A stretch of DNA of 64,000 nt from Pirellulales bacterium. GTDB lineage: Bacteria > Planctomycetota > Planctomycetia > Pirellulales > JANQPP01. Of this stretch, positions 45,796 to 54,931 are shown one piece after another. How positions within the stretch are numbered: the stretch's first letter is position 1; the number at the start of each line of letters is the position of its first letter. The stretch covers positions 39,452-103,451 of the forward strand of contig JANQPP010000106.1 of assembly GCA_028289405.1 (NCBI GenBank). Reading direction: 5' to 3'. The translations under genes were made by a program, and so were the position numbers. The notes beneath the pieces are model-generated. The model did no database searches. It was given only the letters and a program-made list of their open reading frames with translations, and was not told where the DNA came from.

Positions 45796-46090
45796 CTGGC
45801 GTGGGAATTGATCGGGAAACACGGCTGAGGACAGCCTTTTCGTGTCTTATTTCACCGTGGCGACGGTGGGGTGGTCAGAGTGGGTGGCCGTCGCCAAAAG
45901 CCTCCATTTAATCAGAGCGAGGCCGAGAGTCAATCCTGAGGATCGCCAAAAGCCAATTTGCCCAGTTTCTCCCGGTGAACTGGACCGCGCGACTAGTGTC
46001 CCATCGTCGCAGCGGCTAGGATTCGAGTCTTCCGGTTTGCTTTTTCTAGCCGTGGTGGAGTCACGGTGAGGTGAATGAGACTAGCCACGT

Positions 46091-48316
46091 GTGACCGGGC
46101 AGGAATCACCGGCTGCCGATGAGTATTCGACGGTGCTAACGAGGATGCCTTCAAAACGAAGCCGCGTGTTACGGCACCGACCGGTTCTTTGGACGCTTTG
46201 CCTGGCCGTCGTTGGGGCCAGCCTGCTGACGAAGCACGTGGAGGGAGAGTCGGATTCTTTGCGGGAAGAATTGCCCGCGCAACTCCAAACGGTTCGCGGT
46301 GAGTTTCTTGTCCTATCTGCCGCAGTCCCGGACCAAGCGGAAGGCTCGATCGCCAATGGAGGAGCGACCAATTCACAACGCGCCGTGAAGAAGTTGCTTC
46401 CCGACCTGAAAATACTCGAAGGCTCTCCCGACACGATTTTGGACCTGACCAAGGTCTTTGCCGATGATCCGTTCAATGGCACTGCTGCTGCTGATTGGAC
46501 GGCCGAACTGATCGAAACGCCCTCCTCCGTGGCGGAGGTCACCCTGGATGAAGAGCACCGTTTGCTCCTGAGTTGGCAAAAGGCAGGGGAAGAGGACGTC
46601 GCGATTCGCTTCCGAAATCTCGTTTCCGCCGAGGTAATCGACACGCGTTTCCGGGTTCAGGTGTGGGTCCCCGACTGGACGAAGCTGGCGTTCACGGTGA
46701 TTGGCGGGTTGGGCATCTTTCTGTTCGGCATGAAAAACATGTCCGAGGGCATGCAGACCGTGTTCGGCAGCGGGTTGCGGCAAATGATCAGCTTGGTCAC
46801 CGCGAATCGTTTCCTGGCCGTGGGGATTGGGGCGGCGGTAACCATGGTCGTGCAGTCCAGTTCCATCACCACGGTGATGGTCGTGGGCTTCGTGAACAGC
46901 GGCTTCATGACGCTGTTACAAGCAGTGGGCGTAGTGATGGGAGCGAATATTGGCACGACGATCACCGGCTGGATCCTCGTGTTGAAGATTGGCCGCTTTG
47001 GATTGCCTTTGCTGGGGCTGGGAGCTTTTGGATTCCTGTTTTCCCGGGGAGATCGGATTCGTTACTTGTCTTCCGCGCTCATGGGGCTGGGGATGATCTT
47101 TTTCGGCCTGGAATTGATGAAAGAAGGCTTTGGCACGATCAAGGACCTGCCGGCGTTTGAAAGTTGGTTCGCCCGCTTCACGGCCGACAGTTACTCAAAT
47201 GTGCTCAAATGTGCCTTGGCAGGCTGCATTTTGACAGCCATTGTGCAATCTTCGTCCGCGACGCTCGGCATCACTATCGGCTTGGCGGAAATTGGCGTGA
47301 TTCCCTTCGAGTCGGCGGCGGCACTCGTCATCGGTGAAAACTTGGGAACAACCGTCACGGCAATATTGGCAGCCTTGGGTACGAATACCAACGCTCGGCG
47401 CACCGCGTTATTTCACGTCGTCTTCAACGCGGTCGGCGTGCTGTGGATTACGGCCATTTTTGTTCCCATCTATTGCCCATTGCTGAAGTCGCTGTTTGAC
47501 ACCTCTCCCGACGGGTTGCGGAAGGCCATCGCGTTTGCTCATACGGGCTTCAATCTGACGAACACACTGTTGTTCATTTGGTTTGTACCGCATGTTGCCC
47601 ACTGGTTGGAGCGAATCGTTCCGGATCGAGCGGTACCGTCTCAGTCTCAACTTTCCAATTTGGATGTGCGCGTCCTAGACACACCGCTGATCGCGATCGA
47701 GCAGTCCCGCCTCGAAGTTTGCCGTATGGCCAGTTTTTGCCGCGACATGACCGACCTCATGCGGGAATGTATCTACGACCGCAGGCAACACCTGGATGAA
47801 AAGTTGGTTCAAGAGGTTTTTGATCGCGAGGCCGTGCTAGACACAATGCAGGATGAAATCGTGGCCTATATGACAAACCTATTCGCCGGCAACGTGCCGC
47901 ATCACATCATTGATGAAGGGAGACGGCAGCTTCGAATTGCCGATGAATACGAATCGGTGAGCGATTATCTCGTCACCATCGTCAAGTCCCACCTCAAGCT
48001 CCGCCGGGGAAGTTTGGAGTTTGGCACGCAGGAAATGGAAGAACTGGCAAGTTTACACCAAGCGGCGTCCGAATACGTGGAACTCGTCTCCCAAGGCATG
48101 GAGAAAAAACAAGCCGACATCTTGCCGATTGCCAAATCTCATGGCAGCCGGCTCATCAGCCGGATCAAGGAACTGCGCAACCAGTTCTTGGAACGCATGG
48201 CCCGCGATCCGTATCCACCGCAGGCTAGCGTGGCCTTCACGGCGCAGCTCAATGCCTACCGTCGCGTGCATGACCATGTGCTGAACGTGGCGGAAGCCGT
48301 CGCGGGCGAAAAATGA
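46091..48316 (+). CDS. Na+/phosphate symporter with PhoU-like domain (NptA family)
   Basis: A 741-residue membrane protein. Residues 20-45 are a signal or anchor segment. About 150 residues, apparently extracytoplasmic, follow and are unusual for the family. The Na+/Pi cotransporter domain starts near 196 (GGLGIFLFGMKNMSEGM), with the paired QSSS motifs near 255 (VVQSSSITTVMVV) and 385 (IVQSSSATLGITI). A PhoU-like helical domain occupies about 540-735. The start may be GTG 46091 or ATG 46145; no ribosome site decides. It lies next to phoB-phoR, which probably control it. Confidence 0.88.
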   Translation: MTGQESPAADEYSTVLTRMPSKRSRVLRHRPVLWTLCLAVVGASLLTKHVEGESDSLREELPAQLQTVRGEFLVLSAAVPDQAEGSIANGGATNSQRAVKKLLPDLKILEGSPDTILDLTKVFADDPFNGTAAADWTAELIETPSSVAEVTLDEEHRLLLSWQKAGEEDVAIRFRNLVSAEVIDTRFRVQVWVPDWTKLAFTVIGGLGIFLFGMKNMSEGMQTVFGSGLRQMISLVTANRFLAVGIGAAVTMVVQSSSITTVMVVGFVNSGFMTLLQAVGVVMGANIGTTITGWILVLKIGRFGLPLLGLGAFGFLFSRGDRIRYLSSALMGLGMIFFGLELMKEGFGTIKDLPAFESWFARFTADSYSNVLKCALAGCILTAIVQSSSATLGITIGLAEIGVIPFESAAALVIGENLGTTVTAILAALGTNTNARRTALFHVVFNAVGVLWITAIFVPIYCPLLKSLFDTSPDGLRKAIAFAHTGFNLTNTLLFIWFVPHVAHWLERIVPDRAVPSQSQLSNLDVRVLDTPLIAIEQSRLEVCRMASFCRDMTDLMRECIYDRRQHLDEKLVQEVFDREAVLDTMQDEIVAYMTNLFAGNVPHHIIDEGRRQLRIADEYESVSDYLVTIVKSHLKLRRGSLEFGTQEMEELASLHQAASEYVELVSQGMEKKQADILPIAKSHGSRLISRIKELRNQFLERMARDPYPPQASVAFTAQLNAYRRVHDHVLNVAEAVAGEK

Positions 48317-48506
48317 AATCCACTTCATCCCCTGCCAGGGCCGCCTTCGAGATGCGCGGGAATTGCTTTTCAGACGGGCGCAGTGTGGAAGTTTGGCACG
48401 ATGTGGTAATTTAAGGTCACGGGACGCGTCGAAATTTATCCGACGCACAGCTTTCCAATTTATAATCGTGCCCGTCGTTCTACCATCTTACAAGGAGACC
48501 AGCCCG

Positions 48507-48995
48507 ATGCCCCAACCCGCGTCTTCGCATATTCCGCCGAACACAAGCACCGTCAGTGCGTATTTAGTGGTCAAAAATTCGGTGGAAGCCATCACCTTCT
48601 TGGAGAAGGCGTTTGGAGCGCATGCGGCAACGCGGTTGCCCGGACCGGACGGCACATCGACCATGCACGCGGAGGTCAAGATCGGCGACTGCGCGATCAT
48701 GCTCACGGACGAAAACCCGAACTGGCATATGAAGTCTCCGGAAACGCTGGGCGGCTCTCCCGTCTCGCTGCATCTTTATGTGGAGGACGCGGATGCTGTC
48801 TTCAATCAAGCCGTTGAGGCCGGTGCAACGGTAGTAATGCCGCTCGATGACGCCTTCTGGGGAGACCGCTACGGCAAGATAAAAGACCCCTTCGGACATG
48901 AATGGGGAATCGCCACTCACAAGGAAGACCTGACCCCTGAGGAACTCGCCGAGCGTGCCGCCGCCTTCTTTGCTTCCATGCCACCGGGCTCGTAA
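48507..48995 (+). CDS. VOC family protein (PhnB/glyoxalase-like)
   Basis: A 162-residue single-module vicinal-oxygen-chelate protein similar to PhnB-like and glyoxalase-like proteins (AYLVVKNSVEAITFLEKAFG, MHAEVKIGDCAIMLTDE, GDRYGKIKDPFGHEWGIATH). The frame is open to 48363, but AAGGAG lies 9 nt before the ATG at 48507, which starts the domain properly. Often annotated without known substrate. It stands alone, followed by copy D of the repeat. Confidence 0.85.
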   Translation: MPQPASSHIPPNTSTVSAYLVVKNSVEAITFLEKAFGAHAATRLPGPDGTSTMHAEVKIGDCAIMLTDENPNWHMKSPETLGGSPVSLHLYVEDADAVFNQAVEAGATVVMPLDDAFWGDRYGKIKDPFGHEWGIATHKEDLTPEELAERAAAFFASMPPGS

Positions 48996-49021
48996 TGGCA
49001 GCCTCCTGTGTCCACATGAGG

Positions 49022-49122
49022 AGCCTGGAGATAAACATTGCAGCATCCGCGAAATTGAGCCTCCGTTGGCTAGCCGTGAAACGCCGACGGAAGAAACAAA
49101 CGTCAGGTTTTGTCCGTTGGCT
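49022..49122 (-). repeat. Dispersed 98-bp inverted-repeat element, copy D (101 bp)
   Basis: Reverse orientation. In element orientation it begins AGCCAACGGACAAAAC, identical to copies A and B, has TTCCGTCGGC followed by the GTTTCACG loop, TTTCGCGGATGCTGC, and ends CTCCAGGCT. The right arm of the inner hairpin carries extra bases, so the simple stem is shifted, but CTTCCGTCGG can still pair with CCAACGGAGG at nine of ten positions. It lies 26 nt after the VOC gene and upstream of the cytochrome gene. Confidence 0.78.
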
Positions 49123-49187
49123 ATAAATTTGACTCCAACAACCCCGCAGGCTTAGAGATTTCCAATCTTTGACGGAAGGAATACACC

Positions 49188-49961
49188 ATGCAGTGGCCAA
49201 ACATCTTCTCCGCAAAAGGGATCATTTGGGGCCTCGTCGCCATGACAATCTCTCTGGGATGGGCCGTGGCCGATCCTCCGGCTCCGGTCTCCTCTTTCGC
49301 TCCCCTGGACGAGCTGCGAGGCCAGATCGATTACTTTATCAAGGCGCTGGAACGGGATTTGGCGAATGCCGAGGCTTACGGGGAAGATCAGCAGGGGCGC
49401 GTCGAGAAAAATGCGGCCACACTCGTGGTGCTGGGGCAGGCACTAGGACAGCATGATCGGCCTCACGTCTTGCGTCAGGCCGCTCCCCGCATCGTGGAGG
49501 CCGCTCAAGAAGTATACGACGAAGCCTACGATCACGAGTCGGCCCAAGCGGCTTTCGAGAATTTGCGGGCGGCCATGGAGGATCCCACGGATGAACCCGA
49601 AGCGGGAAATACCACCGACTACGAACCGGTTGCCGACATCGTGACCCTCATGCAGCAGGTCCCCATCCTCAATAATCAGTTACGGCGAATTGTAACGGGC
49701 CGACGATTCAAGAGATCGCTGGACCGTAGCGCCGGTCTGGCCACGACCTTGGCCACGATCGCCCACGTCACGGCGCACGACATCTCTTACTGCGGCGACG
49801 AGGAATCCGAACTTTTGTGGCGCAACATCTCCTGGGAGATGCGGGACGCTGGTACCGCGGCGCAGCAAGCCATCCGCGAGGCCGATCAAGCCGCCGCCGA
49901 CCGCGCTTTACAGCGAATGGTCGAAACATGCGACGCCTGCCATCACACCTTCCGGGACTAG
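49188..49961 (+). CDS. Cytochrome c'-like exported haem protein
   Basis: A 257-residue exported protein (signal peptide ending near GWAVADP). It is mostly helical and has a single haem-binding motif, CDACH, five residues from the C-terminus. That is where class II cytochromes c (cytochrome c' and c556) carry it, though two regions of helices suggest a longer or duplicated version. It should act in the periplasm in electron transfer or gas binding. No redox partner gene is adjacent. GAAGGAAT precedes the ATG. Family call is fairly firm; role unknown. Confidence 0.75.
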   Translation: MQWPNIFSAKGIIWGLVAMTISLGWAVADPPAPVSSFAPLDELRGQIDYFIKALERDLANAEAYGEDQQGRVEKNAATLVVLGQALGQHDRPHVLRQAAPRIVEAAQEVYDEAYDHESAQAAFENLRAAMEDPTDEPEAGNTTDYEPVADIVTLMQQVPILNNQLRRIVTGRRFKRSLDRSAGLATTLATIAHVTAHDISYCGDEESELLWRNISWEMRDAGTAAQQAIREADQAAADRALQRMVETCDACHHTFRD

Positions 49962-50031
49962 TGCTCTGTCATGGTCGAAACTTGGGGTCGCATCGGCCAG
50001 CCGGTGGTTTTTTTGTTTCGGGGGAAGTTTC

Positions 50032-50532
50032 GTGGCCGAGTTCACGCATTTCGACGAATCCGGCGCCAGCCGCATGGTGGATGTCGGTGAAAAGGCGGTA
50101 AGCTCGCGCGCCGCCCGGGCCTCGGCGTACGTCGTGATGGCTCCCGAAACCTTGCAGCTCATTCGCGATCGGGCGCACAAGAAGGGGGATGTGCTCGAAG
50201 TCGCCCGACTGGCGGGGATCATGGCAGCCAAACGCACGGGCGACTTGATTCCTCTGTGCCATCCGTTGAGTCTCGACGCCGTGTCGGTCGATTTCACATT
50301 CGAAGGGAACGACCGGCTGTGCATTCAGGCCACGGTCAAGATCCAAGCCCGCACCGGGGTCGAGATGGAGGCCCTGACCGCTGTATCCATCGCGGCGCTG
50401 ACCGTCTACGACATGTGCAAATCGGTCGATCGGGCGATGCGCATCGAACGAATCCAACTCGAAGAAAAGAGCGGAGGCCGCGGCGGACATTTTCTTCGCG
50501 ACGGCTCTACCGAATTAACCGAGGAGCGTTAA
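50032..50532 (+). CDS. moaC: Cyclic pyranopterin monophosphate synthase
   Basis: A 166-residue MoaC, the second enzyme of molybdenum/tungsten cofactor synthesis (makes cyclic pyranopterin monophosphate after MoaA). LCHPLSLDAVSVDF and MEALTAVSIAALTVYDMCKSVD are the family's active-site motifs, and the C-terminus carries the lysine-rich KSGGRGG. GTG start at 50032 with GGGGGAAG at good spacing. Its stop overlaps the stop of the convergent aminotransferase gene by 4 nt. A molybdopterin enzyme (fmdB) lies 4.4 kb downstream. Confidence 0.95.
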   Translation: MAEFTHFDESGASRMVDVGEKAVSSRAARASAYVVMAPETLQLIRDRAHKKGDVLEVARLAGIMAAKRTGDLIPLCHPLSLDAVSVDFTFEGNDRLCIQATVKIQARTGVEMEALTAVSIAALTVYDMCKSVDRAMRIERIQLEEKSGGRGGHFLRDGSTELTEER

Positions 50533-51737
50533 CGGCCGGTTGGCTCGGCCAATACTTCTTTAATCGCGCGGCACAAGGGGCCGATATTTTGGCGGTTGAT
50601 GCCCGCCACGTTGATTCGCCCTGACCCCACCATGTAGATCGAGTATTTCTCGCGTAGCGCGGCGATGTGATTGGGCTCCAAGCCGGAAAAGGAGAACATT
50701 CCTCGTTGTCGGCGGATATGGGAGAAGTCTCGCTCAATGCCCTCCGCTTCCAAGGCCTGCGCGAACATCTCCCGCACCCCGTTTAGCCGCTGGCGGATTT
50801 CGGCCACCTCTTGTTCCCATTCGCCGCGTAACGTTTCGTCCTGAAAAACCGTGGAAACGATCAACGCACCATGGGCGGGCGGATTGGAATAGTTGGCCCG
50901 GATGGCCCGTTTGATTTGGCTCAGCACGGCGGAGCCTGCCTCGGCAGTCGAGCAGAGTGCCGACAAGGCGCCCACTCGGTCACGATAGAGACCGAAATTC
51001 TTGGAAAAGGAACTGGCGACGAGCATGTCGAGTTCCCGATTCATCAGCTCCCGCAGACCGGCTGCATCTTCCACCAAGCCCTCCCCGAACCCCTGGTAGG
51101 CGAAATCCAAAAGGGGCATGGCTCCCGTTTTGTCGAGAATCTCGGCCACTTGCCGCCACTGCTCCGGGGCAAGGTCCACACCGGTAGGGTTATGGCAGCA
51201 GCCGTGCAGAACGACCACGTCTCCTGGTCGAGTCGTTTCCAGCGCCGCCGCCATGCCGCTCCAATCCAAGGCGTGCTTTTCGGCTTCGAAATACGGATAG
51301 GTTAGTACCTCGAGGCCAGCGGCGGAAAAGATCGTGGGGTGATTGGGCCAGGTCGGAGTGCTCAGCCACACGCGGGATTGAGGAAAGTGCTGGCTCAAAA
51401 AGTCAGCCGCCACTCGCAGCGCCCCGGTTCCTCCCGGCGTTTGCACCGTCACCAGCCGTGAACGTAGCGATTTGGAAACGCCTCCCTGCAGCAACATCTC
51501 CTGCACAACGGAGGCATATTCCGGCGCGCCCGCAATACCCAAGTACGACTTGGTCGACTCCGACTTCCAAATTTGCTCCTCCGCTGCCTTGACCGAGCGC
51601 ATCACAGGCGTGCGGCCTTCTTCGTCTTGATAAACGCCGACGCTGAGATTGATTTTCTCCGGATTCGGATCTTGGCGGTAAGCCTCGAGCAACCCGAGAA
51701 TGGCATCCGGCGGGGCTTCCGAAATGGCCTCAAACAC
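50529..51737 (-). CDS. Aspartate/aromatic aminotransferase
   Basis: A 402-residue class I PLP aminotransferase of the AspC/TyrB group, moving an amino group between an amino acid and 2-oxoglutarate or oxaloacetate. SFSKNFGLYRDRVG carries the PLP lysine. LHGCCHNPTGVDL and DFAYQGFG are further PLP-site motifs, and RINVAGI near the end holds the substrate arginine region. The GTG at 51737, preceded by AGGAGAG, gives the normal N-terminus and length, so the longer frame to 51842 is rejected. Tail-to-tail with moaC. Confidence 0.92.
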   Translation of the reverse strand: MFEAISEAPPDAILGLLEAYRQDPNPEKINLSVGVYQDEEGRTPVMRSVKAAEEQIWKSESTKSYLGIAGAPEYASVVQEMLLQGGVSKSLRSRLVTVQTPGGTGALRVAADFLSQHFPQSRVWLSTPTWPNHPTIFSAAGLEVLTYPYFEAEKHALDWSGMAAALETTRPGDVVVLHGCCHNPTGVDLAPEQWRQVAEILDKTGAMPLLDFAYQGFGEGLVEDAAGLRELMNRELDMLVASSFSKNFGLYRDRVGALSALCSTAEAGSAVLSQIKRAIRANYSNPPAHGALIVSTVFQDETLRGEWEQEVAEIRQRLNGVREMFAQALEAEGIERDFSHIRRQRGMFSFSGLEPNHIAALREKYSIYMVGSGRINVAGINRQNIGPLCRAIKEVLAEPTGR

Positions 51738-51916
51738 AAATTCTCTCCTAGGAAAATGGGATCGCCAGCCACACGGAGTTTCTGTTTGCCAGCGTGTGCC
51801 GCGAAGATTCTGGCCCATGAACATGTCGCACGGACAAGCCATCAGGTTCGCGGCTTATCGTGCCATGGAACCCGGCGGCTCACAAGGTGCCACGGATTGT
51901 TGGTTTAGCCAAAAAA

Positions 51917-51985
51917 AGCCGACAAGGAAACAGCCGCGAACTTTAACGGCCATCGGCCTGTGAAAGACCGATGGACGAATGGCCG
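51917..51985 (-). repeat. Decayed copy E of the 98-bp element
   Basis: In element orientation this stretch keeps GTCCATCGG, a CTTTCACA loop, CCGATGG (7-bp perfect stem) and GTTCGCGGCTG, but one end and part of the middle are lost. The stem again differs from the other copies while pairing is kept. It lies between the aminotransferase and the lipoprotein gene. Confidence 0.5.
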
Positions 51986-51999
51986 AGATATGCCGTGCA

Positions 52000-52443
52000 T
52001 CAGGAACCACCCGATTGTTCAACGCGACGAGTGACAACAATCGAGAAGGAATTGTCCTGGTCCGGTTCCATGACGAATTCCAAACCAGAAGTCTCGTAGC
52101 TCGCGTATCTTTGGGCCACGAAATCGCCATGTTCATGGCGGATCTCGGGATCCGAATCGGCCATGAGCAATTGGGAAATGGCGGCCCGATGTTTCCCGGC
52201 AATTGCCCCGTCATTTTCTTCGTACGTGCCCAGTTGAAAGGATCCGTCGGGTGCGATCTCGCCCCGGGCATTCAAGGGATGTTCCATGGATTGGAACTCC
52301 ACGATCCCAAATGGAACCGGATCCCCGTTCTCAAACGTGACATGCCCACTGACCGGATAGGTCGGCAAGCGGCCATCGGAACAGCCCGCGCTGAACGCGA
52401 TACCGAGAAAGCACGCTAAGAAATGCAATGGCATGAATCGCAT
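52000..52443 (-). CDS. Small lipoprotein, carboxypeptidase regulatory-like
   Basis: A 147-residue protein. Residues 1-21 form a lipoprotein signal with the lipobox FSAGC. The rest resembles the transthyretin-like (carboxypeptidase regulatory-like) single beta-sandwich common in planctomycetes: YPVSGHVTFENGDPVPFGIV, ARGEIAPDGSFQLGTY, PGKHRA-like turns. It follows the DUF1559 gene on the same strand (39 nt), the usual pairing in this phylum. Periplasmic-facing or surface lipoprotein; function unknown. Confidence 0.82.
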   Translation of the reverse strand: MRFMPLHFLACFLGIAFSAGCSDGRLPTYPVSGHVTFENGDPVPFGIVEFQSMEHPLNARGEIAPDGSFQLGTYEENDGAIAGKHRAAISQLLMADSDPEIRHEHGDFVAQRYASYETSGLEFVMEPDQDNSFSIVVTRRVEQSGGS

Positions 52444-52482
52444 GCGGAAACCTCGCCTGCGTTGGCGGTCGCAATTCGCGGA

Positions 52483-53466
<984 letters not shown>

Positions 53467-53671
53467 GCGTACCGTCGCTCCACAAATCACCCGCTACCTC
53501 TTGGATATGCTTGAAAACCAGATTCAAACCGGCTGTGGTAAGCATATCTCGATCCTAGCTTGCTTGTCTGTCTTGAGCAAGTTTAACGCGGGCGCGAATT
53601 CGCCCGCTCGCAGTTCACACGACGGGGAACATGGACGAGGAAAGTGCGGGTTTCAAATGAGGAATCCCCTC

Positions 53672-54409
53672 TCACGCGGAGGGAAGTTTTCGTGCCAGGA
53701 ACGCGGCCAGATTCGGAAATAGCGGTTGATCGCCATAACTCCGCAGGGAGCGGATCCGAAAGCCCACGGACCGCAAGGCTTCCGCGATCTCCTGCCGCTC
53801 GTACAGTTCCAAGTAATGCGTCTCCTCTTGTCGGCGGTAGTTCGCGCCGTGGCGGCGAAAGAAGGTGATCTGCCGCGTGAGCAGCCTCCGCTGAGGATCC
53901 TTTTCCAGATCCACCAGTACGGCCCAACCCTCGGCCACGCGATGTTTCTGCTGGACGATTTTTTTCCGTGAGCCTCGCAGCGTATGCAGATCGAAGATGA
54001 ACAGGCCGCCCGGCTCAAGGGCACGAAACACCCGTTGAAACAGGGGCCTAAGTTTTTTTCGCTCCCGCGCCGTGGAGCGGTAGTTCAGGCATTCACCGAT
54101 CGACGTGACCGCCACGCAGCTCGGAAACGGCGTGGACCACATCGAACCGGCGACATACTTCGCCTTCGGCGCTTGTTTGCGGGCCAGCTTGAGCATTTCC
54201 CGCGAAACGTCGATGCCCACGGCTTGATAGCCCGCCACCGAAAGGTCCTTGGTCCACCGCCCGCTGCCACAACCCAAATCGACCACCGTTCCCTCCGTGA
54301 TGTTGCTCCGTCGGAGCGTTTCCAGCAGAAAAGGCGCGGCATTTCGCACGTACGCGGTATGCCCGTCGTCGTGAATGTAAGACAGGTCCGCGCCATAAAA
54401 CTCGGCCAT
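53672..54409 (-). CDS. SAM-dependent methyltransferase
   Basis: A 245-residue class I methyltransferase. VVDLGCGSGRWTKDLS (motif I) is near 42, with AVGIDVSREML next and FDLHTLRGSR further on. AGGAG lies 5 nt before the ATG. No target-recognition domain is visible, so it could methylate a small molecule or another substrate. It is a single minus-strand gene, divergent from fmdD (137 nt), which might share control. Substrate unknown. Confidence 0.82.
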   Translation of the reverse strand: MAEFYGADLSYIHDDGHTAYVRNAAPFLLETLRRSNITEGTVVDLGCGSGRWTKDLSVAGYQAVGIDVSREMLKLARKQAPKAKYVAGSMWSTPFPSCVAVTSIGECLNYRSTARERKKLRPLFQRVFRALEPGGLFIFDLHTLRGSRKKIVQQKHRVAEGWAVLVDLEKDPQRRLLTRQITFFRRHGANYRRQEETHYLELYERQEIAEALRSVGFRIRSLRSYGDQPLFPNLAAFLARKLPSA

Positions 54410-54546
54410 GGTCGCTCCTCGCGGGCTCCGTGTAATTTGGCCAATACTGGGGAGATCAGGAATTCGCTCTAGAATGCAGAGCCGTGGCGTGACAAAATCG
54501 TATCATTGAAACTACCGACAGGGAAACCACGCCTACCCCGACGCGC

Positions 54547-54894
54547 ATGAGCGAAGAATTTATCTTGATCCCCGGACGCACCAGCCGGCAAGGCTGCGGC
54601 ATCAGCGAAGGGAAATTTACCGACGGCTACCAGGAAGAGACGCAGGTCTTGCAGGTAGCGAAGGCCGATATGGAACGGCTCGGTTTGAACCAAGGGGACC
54701 GCGTGCGGGTCACCAGCGAAACCGGAGAAATCGAAGTCGTCATCACGCCCGCCAAGGGGGACGAATTGCCGCCGGGCATTTTGTTCATCGCCTATGGCGA
54801 CCTCTCCAGCCGGCTGATGGGAGCCGATACGCACGGCTCCGGCATGCCCACCAGCAAAGGGCTGGATGTGACGTTGGAAAAATTGAACAGCTAA
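54547..54894 (+). CDS. fmdD: Formylmethanofuran dehydrogenase subunit D-like protein
   Basis: A 115-residue protein consisting of a molybdopterin dinucleotide-binding domain alone, as in FmdD/FwdD: LIPGRTSRQGCGISEGK at the N-terminus, LNQGDRVRVTSETGEIEVVI in the middle, and a C-terminal GMPTSKGLDV. In methanogens this small subunit completes the cofactor pocket of the B subunit. The next gene, 37 nt downstream on the same strand, is subunit B. The pair belongs to the H4MPT/methanofuran C1 pathway known from planctomycetes and methylotrophs. Confidence 0.85.
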   Translation: MSEEFILIPGRTSRQGCGISEGKFTDGYQEETQVLQVAKADMERLGLNQGDRVRVTSETGEIEVVITPAKGDELPPGILFIAYGDLSSRLMGADTHGSGMPTSKGLDVTLEKLNS

Positions 54895-54931
54895 ACCGCG
54901 AATCGAAAGCGAAACCAAGGACCTCACCCCC

